A DNA stretch of 64,000 bases from Eleusine coracana subsp. coracana (taxonomy: Eukaryota; Streptophyta; Magnoliopsida; Poales; Poaceae), in the NCBI GenBank assembly GCA_032690845.1, contig CM064426.1, positions 47,012,508 to 47,076,507 of the forward strand, read 5' to 3'. The notes under the pieces are model-generated. The model ran no database searches. It was not told the origin of the DNA and saw only the letters and a list, made by a program, of their open reading frames with translations. This document shows, piece after piece, positions 41,955 through 53,633 of this stretch; position 1 is the first letter of the stretch; the number at the start of each line of letters is the position of its first letter. The translations under genes and the position numbers were made by a program.

Positions 41955-43026
41955 TGTTGGTGGTTTCAAGCTACCCATTTTATCTACCAAAAAGGGATGT
42001 TTTACGTCTTAATTTGGTGGTATTGACTAACAATTCACCCCATATTTGCATATATTTATAGTAGTTCTGTTTTGGATGTAATTGCAGAAAATAGGTATAA
42101 AACAGGGCAATTATGGATAAGGAATCAAAGAGCAACAAGGATGGGCCAGATACAGAGCCGCGCCGACCGGCGCAGGAGGGTGAAAGACAATGAAAAGCAT
42201 AATTCGATCCAAGGACAGAGGCCCAACCCAATACAAGTCGAAATCGGTGGAAGTTGACCTAATCTCGTCGGATATAAAAGGAAGACATCTATCAAGAGCC
42301 AAAGAAGAGAGGAGGGAGGCAGCAATCGCGATATCCAGTTGTTAGAACTAGGGTTTCTGGATATTGGCGGCGATGGTTGGACAACACCGATGACAACCAC
42401 CAGAAGGGAGGTCGTGCCGATCGGCGCGACGGTTGCACCGATTGGCATGTGCACGTTCCGGCGCTATTTCTCGCCCTTCTGCTATGCTTAGCAGGAGGAT
42501 GAGCGAGTAGTCTCATATTCTCTTCTCTGGTGCAGGATCTGGTCATGTAACTCTCATACTTATTGATACTCTCTTGATGAATTCAATCTATGTAGTGAAC
42601 TCAATTGTGCATCTATTTTATTAGTGTATCGGCCGGTATACTTCTGCCCATTGCATAGTGCAAGAAACCAGTGGGGAGCTAATAACCTCTGTAGTGACAA
42701 CCAGGGCGAACGAAACCACCATGTCTTGTAGAATATTGGAATCATCATCCGAGTTAATAAGAATAAGGTTGCATGCTAGTGAACCAACCCTAAGGAGAGA
42801 ATCATTCACTATCCTGTTACATCTCTAATAACATTCATCCACCACTCTCTCACCGTCATCATTCACACCAAACCAACCATTGCAATCTGTTAGTAAGCCT
42901 TTAATAGTAATAGTCCCGCTCGTTCCCTGTGGATTCGATAACCTTGGAATACTCTGAGGGAAAAAGAGCTACAACTATACACCATCCTCTTGCGGTATAT
43001 AAGTGGGTGCATAACTACGACCAACA
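41955..43026 (+). repeat. 5' LTR of the Athila/Tat-like gag-pol element
   Basis: From TGTTGGTGG to GACCAACA, ~1072 bp. The part from 42147 on matches 47977-48876 closely. It has a GGATATAAAAGG box near 42270 and palindromes at 42160-42173 and 42414-42448. The exact start is less certain than the end because the 3' copy lacks it. Confidence 0.7.
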
Positions 43027-43035
43027 AGCATCATT

Positions 43036-43057
43036 TTCTGTCGTCGTTGCCAGGGAA
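43036..43057 (+). other. Primer-binding site (degenerate Athila/Tat type)
   Basis: TGTCGTCGTTGCCAGGGAAC, about ten bases after the 5' LTR end, matches most of the TGGCGCCGTTGCCAGGGACC site of the neighbouring family member. Confidence 0.6.
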
Positions 43058-43254
43058 CAAGCCAGTTCTTTTACTATTAATATTTTACTAATGTCTAATC
43101 CTTTTCTTTTCTAGTTGTTTTTGTTTTGTGTTTTGTGTGAATTTTCAGGATGAGTACGACGGAACCTTCTCCGATGCTCAGAGAGCTTTCTTTGCCATCT
43201 CCAGACGTGTTGGTGCCTTAATCCTCAGACGAGAAGACCACGGCCTCCTCGTAT

Positions 43255-43827
43255 GTGTTGAACCCCATTATCATTAGCATGGCTGAAGCAAACAAATTCT
43301 TTGGAGCGAAGGAGGAGAATCCATATACTCACCTACAAGATTTGGAGGCACTTTGCCAAACATTCCATCATGAAGGAGTGCCTCAGGATCTTTACAGATG
43401 GCTGCTTTTCCCATTCTCTTTGGGAGGAAAAGTCAAAGACTGGCACAAGGCAGCATCTCGAGATGCGAAAGGTAAGTGGAGTGAATTAGTTAGAAAATTT
43501 TGTCTCCACTATTTTCCCTTGCCAAAGGTGCAAAAATTGAGAAGAGAAGTGGTGAACTTCTTACAAAAAGATGAAGAACCTCTCGCGGAAGCTTGGACGC
43601 GTTTTAAAACATTGTTGAAACAAGGACCTGACCTCGGCATTGATGAGAATATGTGCGCTCAAACCTTCTACATGGCCATAAATAAGGCATCGAGGATGCA
43701 TTTGGACGGATTGCCCAGAGGAAGCTTTCTGAGGTTGATAGCCAAGGTGGGGATCGAATTGATAGGCAAAATCGCTGAGAATGAAGCTTTGCATAAGCAT
43801 AGGGAAGAATATCTAGAACCAAATTAG
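43255..43827 (+). pseudogene. Athila/Tat-like gag
   Basis: An open frame of 190 codons, part of gag: NPYTHLQDLEALCQTF, FPFSLGGKVKDWHKA, FCLHYFPLPKVQKLRREV and EPLAEAWTRFKTLLKQGP. These are the hallmark steps of the retrotransposon gag capsid domain in Athila-type elements. A TAA lies upstream (near 43220) in frame with an earlier ATG, and the downstream part (43879-44241, 44293-44493) is broken by stops. A palindrome doublet (43966-44000) sits inside the gag-derived sequence. Confidence 0.75.
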
Positions 43828-44493
43828 CAATGCCCAGAAGTTATGCTGAAGGAAGAGCCGCTGGCTGAATAGATCTGTATGTCCGAGAGTAGGGCAATGT
43901 GTATTTCAGAGCATAAATTTGAAGAGATAGGGCCCGTTAGAACAACTTCCATGGATCTGATGTGCGTGTCGATCGGTGCAGTCTCTGAGCCGATCGGCAC
44001 AGTTGCAACAATAGGAGAACTAATCACCCTGACAACTCCGCCAAGCTGCAAGGAATATACCAAGATAGAAGCTGCAATTCTGGACAACCACCTGAAGGAA
44101 TTCGAAGGTAACTTTGCTAAACCAAAGGGGGATAGGACATTGGCGAATGCTAAACCACTTTATGAATTTGAGCCAATGGACTGGATTCCTATTGATTTTT
44201 CGCAAGAGTTGCTCAATATGAGGAGATCCTTCAGTCCGTAAGACGCCTCTGAAGCCGGAATTGAGTATAATTTCCCAAGTAATCGCCTCAAGTTGGAAGT
44301 TTTTGATCAAGAAATTATTGGAAGAGTCTTAGGGAAGCTTTACAAGGATGATATAGAGCTTGATGGAACAGAGGTGAAACAAGCGAAGAGATTACTAGAC
44401 AGTTGCTTTAAGCCATCTCCCTACGAGAGATTATGTGGTGTTTATGCTATAGGTCTCACTGAAGAGCAAGAAGAGGAGCCGTACATACCATGA

Positions 44494-44847
44494 GAGATAT
44501 CGGGGAAGAAATTTCTGAAAGCCTTGTGTGACTTTGGTTCCCATGTTAGCTTGATGACTTAAGATGCGTTCATGAGCATGCCTTATGAAACTCAACAGCG
44601 GCTGATGGGGACGGAACTTGAGCTCGTAATGGCAGATGGAAGGAAGACCAAGCCACTGGGAGTAATCAAGAATGTTGAGGTAGAGATTAGTTCAAAAACA
44701 ATACCAGTGGACTTCTTCGTTCTAAATAATAAGGAAACTAGAGTTGAAGACATCATTCTAGGGAGGCCATGTTTGAGATTAGTACAAGCTGTTCTGGATG
44801 CTGGGAAAGGTCAAATTACGCTACGCCTGGGAGGTGAAGAAGTGTAA
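44494..44847 (+). pseudogene. Aspartic protease relic
   Basis: The frame starts with KKFLKALCDFGSHVSLMT; CDFGS holds the catalytic Asp with Phe where Ser, Thr or Leu is usual, and a stop follows at ~44562. The rest, ELVMADGRKTKPLGVIKNVE, then IPVDFFVLNNK and IILGRPCLRLVQAVLD, is the typical C-terminal half of Athila-type protease with the ILGRP flap-lobe motif. Confidence 0.75.
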
Positions 44848-45149
44848 TTTCAATTTAATGATCCGTCTCATCAAGACTCTTCTTGCTATCAAGAATTCTA
44901 CCCAGAGGAGGATGAGAAGATAGGGATGTATGTGGGTGACCCACTAGACCACCTCATGCATGGAGTTGATAAGGATACTCCAGCACCGATTGTCGTGATG
45001 CTTGCGCCGATCGGCTCAACCAGGAAGATTCTTATTTTGAACCTCTGGGTGAGCTCGATCCAGATGAAGTACCAGAAGTAGAACAGAAGGAACTTCTGAA
45101 AGAGCTACGCTATGAATATCTAGGGAAAAATAAAATATATCCAGTTATT

Positions 45150-46474
45150 GTGAATAACGCCCTAACGAAAGAAGAAACAGAAAAGCTACTTGCTATGCTC
45201 AAAAGGTATAAGAAGGCCATTGGTTACACATTTGATGACATCAAGGGAATCAGCCCCGTATTTTGCATCCACAAGATTAACTTGGAAGAGAATACTAAAC
45301 CAGTGGTTGAAGGAATGCGAAGGTTGAAGGAATCAATGAAGCCAGTGGTCAAAAAGGAGATTTTGAAGCTGCTTAATGCAAGTATGATCTACCAAGTGAA
45401 TGGGTTAGTCCAGTACATTGTGTGCCCAAGAAAGGAGGATTGACAATAGTGCCTAATGAGATTCCTCAAAGGACTAGAACTAGATGGAGAATGTGCATAG
45501 ATTACAGAAGTTTGAACAAGGTGACGAAGAAAGATCACTATCCTCTTCCGTTCATTGACGAGATGCTTAAAAGGTTAGCAAAGAATACATACTTTTGTTA
45601 TTTGTATGGATATAGTGGTTTCTTTCAGATAACGGTAAGACCAGAAGATCAGCAGAAAACTACTTTTACTTGCCCTTTCGGGACATATGCATATAGAAGG
45701 ATGCCTTTTGGTCTTTGCAATGCACCTGCCACATTTCAAAGATGCATGAATGCAATATTCACTGAATTCATAGAAGATATTATGGAGGTGTTCATGGATG
45801 ACTTCTCCGTACATGGTGCTGATTTTGATAGTTGTTTGGAGAATTTAGGGAAGATTTTGAAAAGGTGTGTTGAATGTGACTTGGTTCTTAATTGGGAGAA
45901 GTGTCACTTCATGGTGACAGAAGGAATAGTACTTGGTCATGTCATATCGAATAGGGGGATAGAGGTTGATAAGGCAAAGGTATCTACAGTTGAGAAATTG
46001 CCTCCCCCTACTGATCTTACAACTTTGAGGAGTTTCCTTGGACATGCCAACTTCTATCACAGATTTGTTACAGATTATTCGAGGATTGCTAAACCCTTGA
46101 CAGAATTGTTGAAGCAAGATATAGAATTCATTATGAACGATGAAAGACTCTTTGCCTTCAAAAAATTAAAGGAAGCTCTATGCTCTGTACCCATCATGCA
46201 GCCACCTGATTGGAGTTTACCTTTTGAAATTATGTGTGATGCAAGTGATTATGCAGTTGGAGCTGTTCTTGGACAAAGGAAAGAAGGTAAAGTGCATGCT
46301 ATTTATTATGCTAGCAAGACTTTGAATGAGGCGCAAATCAATTATACAACAACTAAGAAGGAGATATTAGCTGTTATATTTGCTTTTGAGAAGTTTAGAT
46401 CTTATATTCTAAATTCTAAAGTGATTGTATATACTGATCATGCTGCTATAAGATATTTGGTTTTAAAAAAGTAA
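45150..46474 (+). pseudogene. Reverse transcriptase and RNase H relic
   Basis: The N-terminal frame (45150-45443) shifts into a 350-codon frame (45422-46474). RT: WRMCIDYRSLNKVTKKDHYP (22-41), YLYGYSGFFQI (60-70) with Tyr where the catalytic Asp of motif A is expected, MPFGLCNAPATFQRCMN (94-110) and FMDDFSV (124-130), the catalytic pair. RNase H: CDASDYAVGAVLGQ (272-285), TKKEILAVIFAFEKF, VYTDHAAIRYL (336-346), with Asp-Glu-Asp all present. A TAA ends the frame at 46472 inside RNase H. The lost motif A Asp means no polymerase activity. Confidence 0.88.
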
Positions 46475-47938
46475 TCTAAGCCTTGGTTAATGCGGTGGGT
46501 ATTGATGCTACAATAATTTGATTTGGAAATAAGAGATAAGAAAGGAGTGGAAAATTCTGTAGCAGATCATTTGTCTCGTCTTGAGTCATTATCATATGAG
46601 CCAATAAAAGATGAAATGCAATAAGAGCAGCTGTTCGCCGCATTTGATCGTAGAAAGAGTTGGATGACGGATATTATCAAAGGTTTCAAGGTACAAACTG
46701 ATATGATGAACAAGAATACAAGGAGAAGAGTTAAGAGTGAAATGAGAAAATTCATATGGGCCGACCCATACTTGTATAGGTATTGTCAGGATGGAGCAGT
46801 GAGAAGATGTGTACCCGGAGAAGAAAAAGTGATCATTCTGTCAAAATGTCATTCTTCGGATTATGGGGGGCATTACGGCTATTTCAGAACACAGGCGAAA
46901 GTATGGGTGAGTGGATTCTATTGTCCTACTATGCATGAAGATACAAAAAGGTATATTGCAACATATGCCCAATGCCAACGAATAGGAAATGTTAACAGTA
47001 TGAATGCAATGCCTCTTAAGTACAATCTTCAAGTCGATATCTTTGATGTATGGGGTATGGATTTTATGGGACCATTTGTGAATTCTCATGGTTGCGAATA
47101 TATATTGGTTGCCGTTGATTATGTCTCCAAGTGGGTCGAAGCAATGGCATGCAAGTTCAATACTACAAGAGAATCAAGGAATATACTTCAGGAGCAAGTT
47201 TTTCCAAGGTATGGAATACCAAGGATAATAATTACAGATGGAGGATCGCATTTCACAGAAGGAGAATTTACTAGGTTTTTAGCAAGATCTGGGGTTGAAC
47301 ACAGAATTGGAACAACTTATCATCCTCAGACAAATAGATAAGCAGAGACATCAAATAAGCAATTAAAAGGGATTCTGCAGAAGATAGTTACGAAGGAAGA
47401 AAAATATTGGGCTATAAAGCTTACTAGAGCATTATAGGCATATAGGACAGCATTCAAGACACCAATTGGTATGACGCCATATCAATTCATCTATGGGAAA
47501 TCATGTCACCTACCGGTGGAATTGGAACATAAGACTTATTGGGCTGTAAAGGAAATGAATTTGGATCTTAATGCTGCCGGTATGAAAAGGAAAATTCAAA
47601 TAAGCAAATTGGAAGAGATACGATTACATGCATATGAAAATGCGACAATATATAAGGAAAAGACAAAGAAGTGGTATGATTAGAAGCTTTTGAAGAAGGA
47701 ATTCAAGGAACGAGATCGGGTACTCCTATTTAATTCGCGATTCAGATTATTTGGTAAAGGCAAACTACGAAGTAAATGGGAAGGACCTTATCTTGTAAAT
47801 ACGGTGTTACCTTCGGGAGCTGTGGTTATAATGGATGAAAAAAGGAACAAGTACACAGTGAATGGACAACGTCTAAAGGTATATCTAGAACCTGACACTT
47901 TTGAATTAAAATCTTTTGATGTGTACTTCACTGCTTAG
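46475..47938 (+). pseudogene. Integrase relic (Athila/Tat-like)
   Basis: Continues pol with stops near 46515, 46623, 47340, 47436 and 47682. The zinc-binding region has GGHYG and AQCQRIG, with the first Cys of the CC pair replaced by Tyr (TYAQC). Core: WGMDFMGPF (Asp), IIITDGGSHFTEGEF (Asp), HPQTNR then stop then AETSN, where the catalytic Glu lies just after the stop. The last part has YRTAFKTPIGMTPYQFIYGK and the C-terminal KWEGPYLVNTVLPSG. Several stops are consistent with C-to-T type decay. Confidence 0.85.
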
Positions 47939-47976
47939 TGCCTTGTGTGGTCGAGCTTAACGACGTAAAACAAAAG

Positions 47977-48876
47977 CTGATACAGAGCCACGCCGACCGG
48001 CGCGGGCCTACGCCGATCGGCGTAGGAGGGTGAAAGATAATGAAAAGCATAATTCAGTCCAAGGTCAGAGGCCCAACCCAATACAAGTCGAAGTCGGTGG
48101 AAGTTGACCTAATCTCGTCGGATATAAAAGGAAGACATCTATCAAGAGCCAAAGAAGAGAGGAGAGAGGCAGCAATCGCGATATCCAGTTGTTAGAACTA
48201 GGGTTTCAGGATATTGGCGGCGACGGTTGGACAACACCGACGAGAACCACCAGAAGGGAGGTCGCACCGATTGGCGTGACGGTTGCGCCGATCGGCACGT
48301 GCGCGTTCCAGCGCTATTTCTCGCCCTTCTGCTATGCTTAGTAGGAGGATGAGAGAGTAGTCTCATAATCTCTTCTCTGGTGCGGGGATCTGGTCATGTA
48401 ACTCTCATACTTGTTAATACTCTCTTGATGAATTCAATCTTTGTAGTGAACTCAATTGTGCATCTATTTCATTAGTGTATGGGCCAGTATACTTCTACCC
48501 ATTGCATAGTGCAAGAAACCAGTGGGGAGCTAATAACCTCTGTAGTGACAACCGGGGCGAACGAAACCACCATGTCTTGTAGAATATTGGAATCATCATC
48601 CGAGTTAATAAGAATAAGGTTGCATGCTAGTGAACCAATCCTAAGGAGAGAATCATTCACTATACTGTTACATCTCTAATAACATTCATCCACCACTCTC
48701 TCACCGTCATCATTCGCACCAACCCAACCATTGCAATCTGTTAGTAAGCCTTTAATAGTAATAGTCCTTCTTGTTCCCTGTGGATTCGATAACCTTGGAA
48801 TACTCTGAGGGAAAAGGAGCTACAACTGTACACCGTCCTCTGCGGTATATAAGTGGGTGCATAACTACGACCAACA
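47977..48876 (+). repeat. 3' LTR of the Athila/Tat-like gag-pol element (5'-truncated)
   Basis: Direct repeat of 42147-43026 ending GACCAACA. It carries a GGATATAAAAGG box near 48120 and two palindrome doublets (47990-48023, 48264-48298); the first is a single palindrome in the 5' LTR. Confidence 0.85.
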
Positions 48877-49930
48877 CACTCGATGTAGTACATGTTGTTG
48901 TCGATGTACCCCTGTATGGGCATGAAAAAGTCTGCACCGGGCACAGGAGGCACCACGGGCACACGTCCTTAGTACCTGTAGTCGATACCCGCGCTGAAGT
49001 AGGGAGCACCGACCGGCGCGTCGCCTGCGTCAACCAGCGCTAAGGGCTGTGAACCGCCGGCTGCGTCGCTCCACCCTGGCTGGTACTGCTGAGGTTCCTG
49101 GCGTGAATTCCAGGAGTCCCACTTGCCGCCGGCTGCTATAGATGTTGCCGGTTGTCGAACCCACCCACGGTGGTCCTTGAGAGGTCGGCCCCCCGCCAGG
49201 AGACCTTCCTCAAGCCAATTTCTTCCCTACAGCTTGTGGTGGAGGAAAACTCCTAGCTCCGCACACGGGAGCTTGATGTTGGTGCCGCCAACATTGAAAC
49301 CGGCGCGAACACTTCCCGTGACAATATTGCCATGAGTCATATTCTCGTTGATCTCCGTCGCGCACTCCCACTTGTTGTCGCGCGCTCCCGGTCAGTCATC
49401 GTCGCAGACGAGGGCTACTAGGCGTTGAAGATAGGCCCCGAAGGACAACTTCTTGCTCGCCTTGCCCCTCTTATCGAGCCAACCCTGCACCTTCACCGAC
49501 ATGGGGTTGCAATGAGATGGACTCACGATGGCGTTGTGACGTTGCTGGAGTCGACCTTGTCGCCTGTGCGCTGCGAACCACCGATGGAAGACTTGAATGG
49601 TCGGGTTGCAAATGTTGCCGCACTTTATCTCTTCCACGAGCGAGAGCCTCCTCTAAAAGGAATCCATCTCCCCACGTCCCAAGATGCCTGCGATGATGGC
49701 GTCGGCATCAAAGCCGAATGCTTGAGCCGTCGTCTCCAAGGTCACCATGTAGCTGATGTTACGAACGTGGAAGTTGACGGCCTCATTGTCGGCTTTGTCG
49801 GTGCCGAGCCTCATCGTAGAGGCAACCTCGGTGATGAGTCGCCACTGCCATCGGAACTCCTTCCTCGGTGCATCTTGCCCAATTTGCCAATAGAGGAGCG
49901 GAGACGATCCACCTGTGAGGATTACAGAAC
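48877..49930 (-). pseudogene. Third ORF of the Athila/Tat-like element (ORF1/env-position)
   Basis: Broken minus-strand frames between the protease and the 3' LTR, the place of the extra ORF in Athila elements. Readable parts: EVASTMRLGTDKADNEAV, MVTLETTAQAFGFDADAI, then after a stop SLVEEIKCGNICNPTIQVFH and AAHRRQGRLQQ, then QYQPGWSDAAGGSQ and FFMPIQGYIDNNMYYIE. The NPTIQVFHRW step resembles the 'NxTIRVFHRW' block of Athila ORF1-like proteins. Function is unknown even in intact elements. Confidence 0.45.
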
Positions 49931-51087
49931 GTGTGCGAGATCATGGGTAGTGGGGAAGGTGGAGAGATTACCGGGATGATGTGCTGAACTGGGGGCGCCT
50001 GGCCTCCCTTTTATAGTGTGGGAAACTTCTAGGAGAAGGAACCGCCTTGAAATTTCAAAATTTGAATGCTCTGACAACTGTGGCGCTTGATTCTCATCCT
50101 TTATGTCGCTTCCCAGTACATCATGTTGGTTGGTAGGGGAACAACACAGAATCTCGATGTCTTGTTGACTGCGCCGACGCGCGGGCCTGCGCCGATTGAC
50201 ACGCCGTCTCTTTTTCAGCTTTTGGTCAATTTCGTGTCGCCTCTGCACCACACACCTGCATAGCAATCATGCCTATTCCTCAAAATCAACACCTGCCGCC
50301 TTTGTCGCCCATTTAGGAACCGCATGGGTACCTGCGCCGGTCGGCGCAGTAGGGCGCCGATCGGCGCAAGTCCCTTGCACCTCGTCTTTTGGTCCGGCGC
50401 TGATCCTGATACCTCGTGTTCATCTCTTTCATCTAATTTTCCACTTTTCCAATATTCCTGTAGTATTGACATATGTAGTGGGGCCCATCTGGTGACCGCG
50501 CGACGTCCATTTTTGCTCCTAGCCCCTCGCTTCTTCGCTAGATGTGACTCTTCATCCTTTCCTGCGTCATTTAGCAACCATTTTGTATACAAAAATTAAT
50601 TCAAAAAGATTTTTAATTACCTTGAAAATAGCTCCGTCTCTAAAAATTACTAAGCTGGTTGATTTTTAGCACCCCTTCAATTCTGGGCACCGTCAACCTT
50701 CTGTCCTGACCTGGGCATCGGTGTAGATGTGCGCCAATCGGCGCAAGCACTATTCCTTCCTGTTTTTGGTCTTTTTTTTTTTGTTCCTACATTGTTAGTC
50801 TACAGTATGTATATACACAATTTTGCACAAATAACAGATAACGCAAGAGCACACAAGAATTAAGCACACACTTTTTATATTTCTTTTATTTAGGAGATTT
50901 TTTTTATTATAAGCAAGCAAATTAAAAACACCGGGTTACCCTCCCGGTCAGCACTAATCAACTTCTAAATCCCCCGATCATTGGGTTGCCTCCCAAGAAT
51001 GCTCTAGTTATTTAGAGGTCAAAGAGATTGACCTCCCCGCAATCAATCAATCCTTAATGTCGCGGTACGGGATGTGGGGCCGCAACA
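49931..51087 (-). other. Non-coding spacer of the Athila/Tat-like element
   Basis: No open coding frame supported. On the minus strand near 50990 there is CTTGGGAGGCAACCCAATG, a motif common after gag-protease frames in grass Athila/Tat relatives. Palindromes occur at 50171-50202, 50334-50367 and 50731-50744. Confidence 0.5.
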
Positions 51088-51864
51088 CTACAAGGTTCTC
51101 TTATCTCCATGGTTCATATAGCTCGAACGACCTATCCATAGCCACGGTGTCTTGTATCTCTTCACTTCATCAATAGAACGACACTCTTCTTCCTTTGGGC
51201 GAAACTTGAAAGAGTAGGAAGTCCCACTTATATCGAAGCTTATCTCACCACTCCCAACATCAATACTTGCTCTTGCTGTCCTTAAGAAGGGTCTGCCTAA
51301 GATCAACGGGGTCCTCGTCCTCTTATCCATATCAAGCACAATAAAATCAACAGGGACGATGTGATCTCCAATTTGAACAGGCACATCCTTAACAATTCCA
51401 TCAGGGAAGCGTACCGATTGATCGGCTAACTCCAAACACATACACGTAGGCTCCAATTCAGGCAAATTGAGACATGTGAGTATATGACGGGGCATAACAC
51501 TTACACTTGCTCTAAGATCGCATAAGCACCTATCAAATATCCTTGTTCCAATCATGCATTTGATGCTTGGTGATCTAGGGACGGGTTTCTTCTGAAGTGC
51601 CACTTCATTGATTGCCGCCGTAAGCTCCTTAGTAACCTTCACAACCTCCTTAGAAATTAGAAACTTCTTATTTTGCATCATGCCCTTAATGTACTTGGCA
51701 TAGGTGGGTACTTGAATAGCATCAACAAAAGGGACATTGATGTAAAGCTTCTTCATAATATTGACGAACCTTGCAAATTGCTCATCATGTTGCTGCTCTC
51801 TTTCTGTCTTCGTCAGCAGTTGAGTATCCAGGAACGTGGCAGGGCCATGCTCCTTTGTCTCCAT
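51088..51864 (-). pseudogene. Athila/Tat-like aspartic protease ORF (active-site Gly changed)
   Basis: A 258-codon minus-strand frame. The N-terminal half (FVNIMKKLYINVPFVDAIQV, then YAKYIKGMMQNKK) is the conserved gag-protease linker of Athila-type elements. The active-site region reads CDLRASVSVMP (D116-L117-R118-A119), with Arg in place of the usual Gly. The second half has LADQSVRFPDGIVKDVPVQ, VDFIVLDMDK, LILGRPFLRTARASID and a normal end. The rest of the frame is fully open, so the element may have died through this change or late. No RT follows. Confidence 0.85.
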
Positions 51865-51872
51865 GCCTATTT

Positions 51873-53510
51873 TCAGACCAGAGAGGTCAACATCCTCCTC
51901 GCGCCGATCGACACTTTCAGGGAGCCGATCGGTGCCATCAGGACACTTTCAGGGAGACGATCGGCGCACACCTGGCACCGAACAGCGCGAGGCTTCCTTG
52001 CTCCCGTAGGGTGCTCTGGATCTTCTATTTGCTTTCTTGACTGCGTAGCTATTGCCTTCAACTGCTCTACAGACTTCGTATTGCCAGGAATAGCCCATTT
52101 GTTACCTTGAATGGCTTGCGATAACTGTCCCATATGTTGCTCCATAATCTTGGTATGCTTCAAAATCTGCTCATTGGAGCTCCCAATTTCTATCACCTTG
52201 TCATTAATTCCCTCAAGGACACGATCGGTCTCCTTGAATTTTGCTTGATTGTCCTTGTTGATCTTCTTTTGAGCTTGGAAGAACTCATGACATTGGAGAC
52301 GAAGTGGGATAGAATATTGCATGGATGAACTAGGAGAGAAAGAACTCCTTTATTGCTGATATTGGGGCTTCCATCCACTATTTTTCATATATTCTAGCAT
52401 TTTCATCTCTTCAGGGCAATCTTTCTGCACATGACCAAATTCTCCACACTCACCACAAGTGGAGCGTGATTCCGCTAGCTTGAGTGGCTCTTCCTTTGGG
52501 ATATGAAGATTATTGTCCAACCTCCTTGGAATAGTGTCGAGGCGATCTATAATCAAGTCTTCATGAGTCCTCTCAATCACACTCTTTGCCACTCCTTTTG
52601 AAGGTTGCAAATTACTTGAACTTCTCTCACCATCCCATGATTGATTTTCAACTAGGAACTTGATCAAATTCATAGCTTCGATGGGAGTTTTTGACATGAA
52701 TGAACCTGCAGCTGAAGCATCCAAGTGTTGATGAGATAGTTGATTCAACCCTGTGTAGAACCTCTCAACAACTTCTCAACCGTCATACCATAATGAGGGC
52801 ATGCATCCAAATATTCATTGTATCTCTCCCATGCTTCTCCAATGCCCTCATCAACATTCTGTGTAAATCCAATAATCTTATTCTTCAAAGCTTGAGTCTT
52901 ACCAGGAGGGAAGTATTTGGCCAAGAATTCAGCTGCTAACATGTTCCACACCATCTTTACTGGGTTTTCCAATCCATTATACCATTGCTTGGGGTGTCCA
53001 ACTAGAGAGAAGGGGAACAGCCGCACACATGCTTGGTTTCCGTCCAATCCCGCTATCTTGAATGTAGAGAGAAGGGGAACAGCCGCACACATGCTTGGTT
53101 TCCGTCCAATCCCGCTATCTTGAATGTACTGCAAACTTCAAGGAAGTGTTGCAAGTGATGATTGGGATCTTCCGAACCTGTGAACGGTTGTTGCGCCACT
53201 ATTTAACATATCTCTCCAATTGATATAGAAGCTGATCCTGAGCTTCTTGGAAATCTGTATCGACAACATTAGTTAATTGAGGCTTGAGACGATTAACCAT
53301 AGGTACCTCTACCATCTCCTCTTCTTCTTGATCTAGGGCTTCTATTGTAGATAATGCTCGAGGGGTGGTGCGGACTGCTTCTCCAGCTAAATCTCCAAGT
53401 GACTTGCTTCTCTTCTCCGCTGTTCTCTTCTTGTGAAAAAGTCTTTTTGGATCATCGGTGTAATTAGAGGGTTTGTTTGACTTAGGACCGTCCATACCTG
53501 TTAGTTTCAC
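51873..53510 (-). pseudogene. Athila/Tat-like gag relic of the gag-protease element
   Basis: Several linked minus-strand frames. 53510-53199: N-terminus MDGPKSNKPSNYTDDPKRL, then a Glu-rich stretch. 53134-52745: capsid core LFPFSLVGHPKQWYNGLENP, FLAKYFPPGKTQALKNKIIG and GEAWERYNEYLDACPHYGM. 52748-52350: zinc knuckle CGECGEFGHVQKDC (CX2CX4HX4C, intact). 52322-51873: coiled coil, ending in palindrome-derived peptide. A 62-bp tandem duplication (53003-53126) shifts the frame between the first two parts. Confidence 0.8.
53003..53126. repeat. Perfect 62-bp tandem duplication in gag
   Basis: Two identical consecutive copies (53003-53064, 53065-53126), each starting TAGAGAGAAGGGGAACAG and ending CTATCTTGAATG. 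The unit is not a multiple of three, so it breaks the gag frame; the same residues appear twice in two frames. Confidence 0.95.
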
Positions 53511-53599
53511 TTAACAAAATATATGTACTAAAGAGACGAGTAAAATAAAGCACAATGAGTAAACACTAATACGTCAAACAATGTTTAAAAACCTGCTAT

Positions 53600-53619
53600 G
53601 GTCCCTGGCAACGGCGCCA
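53600..53619 (-). other. Primer-binding site (Athila/Tat type)
   Basis: Minus strand TGGCGCCGTTGCCAGGGACC, 14 bases after the 5' LTR end. This long tRNA-complementary site is typical of Athila and Tat lineages. Confidence 0.85.
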
Positions 53620-53633
53620 GAAAAAGGAATGCT

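Larger units (their letters stand above)
41955..48876 (+). mobile_element. Athila/Tat-like gag-pol LTR retrotransposon (decayed), nested
   Basis: LTR copies at 41955-43026 and 47977-48876 (the second lacks its first ~170 bp) flank a primer site resembling TGGCGCCGTTGCCAGGGA and a gag-PR-RT-RNase H-integrase order on the plus strand. The flanks TGCTC (41950-41954) and CACTC (48877-48881) agree at only three of five bases, but the interrupted third ORF reads through if the element is removed. Several stops, at least one frameshift and a lost RT Asp show it is dead. Confidence 0.8.

Noticed and set aside
42125..42454. Minus-strand frame of 109 codons
   Set aside because: Falls inside an LTR, antisense, and recurs in the other LTR copy with changes; not a gene.
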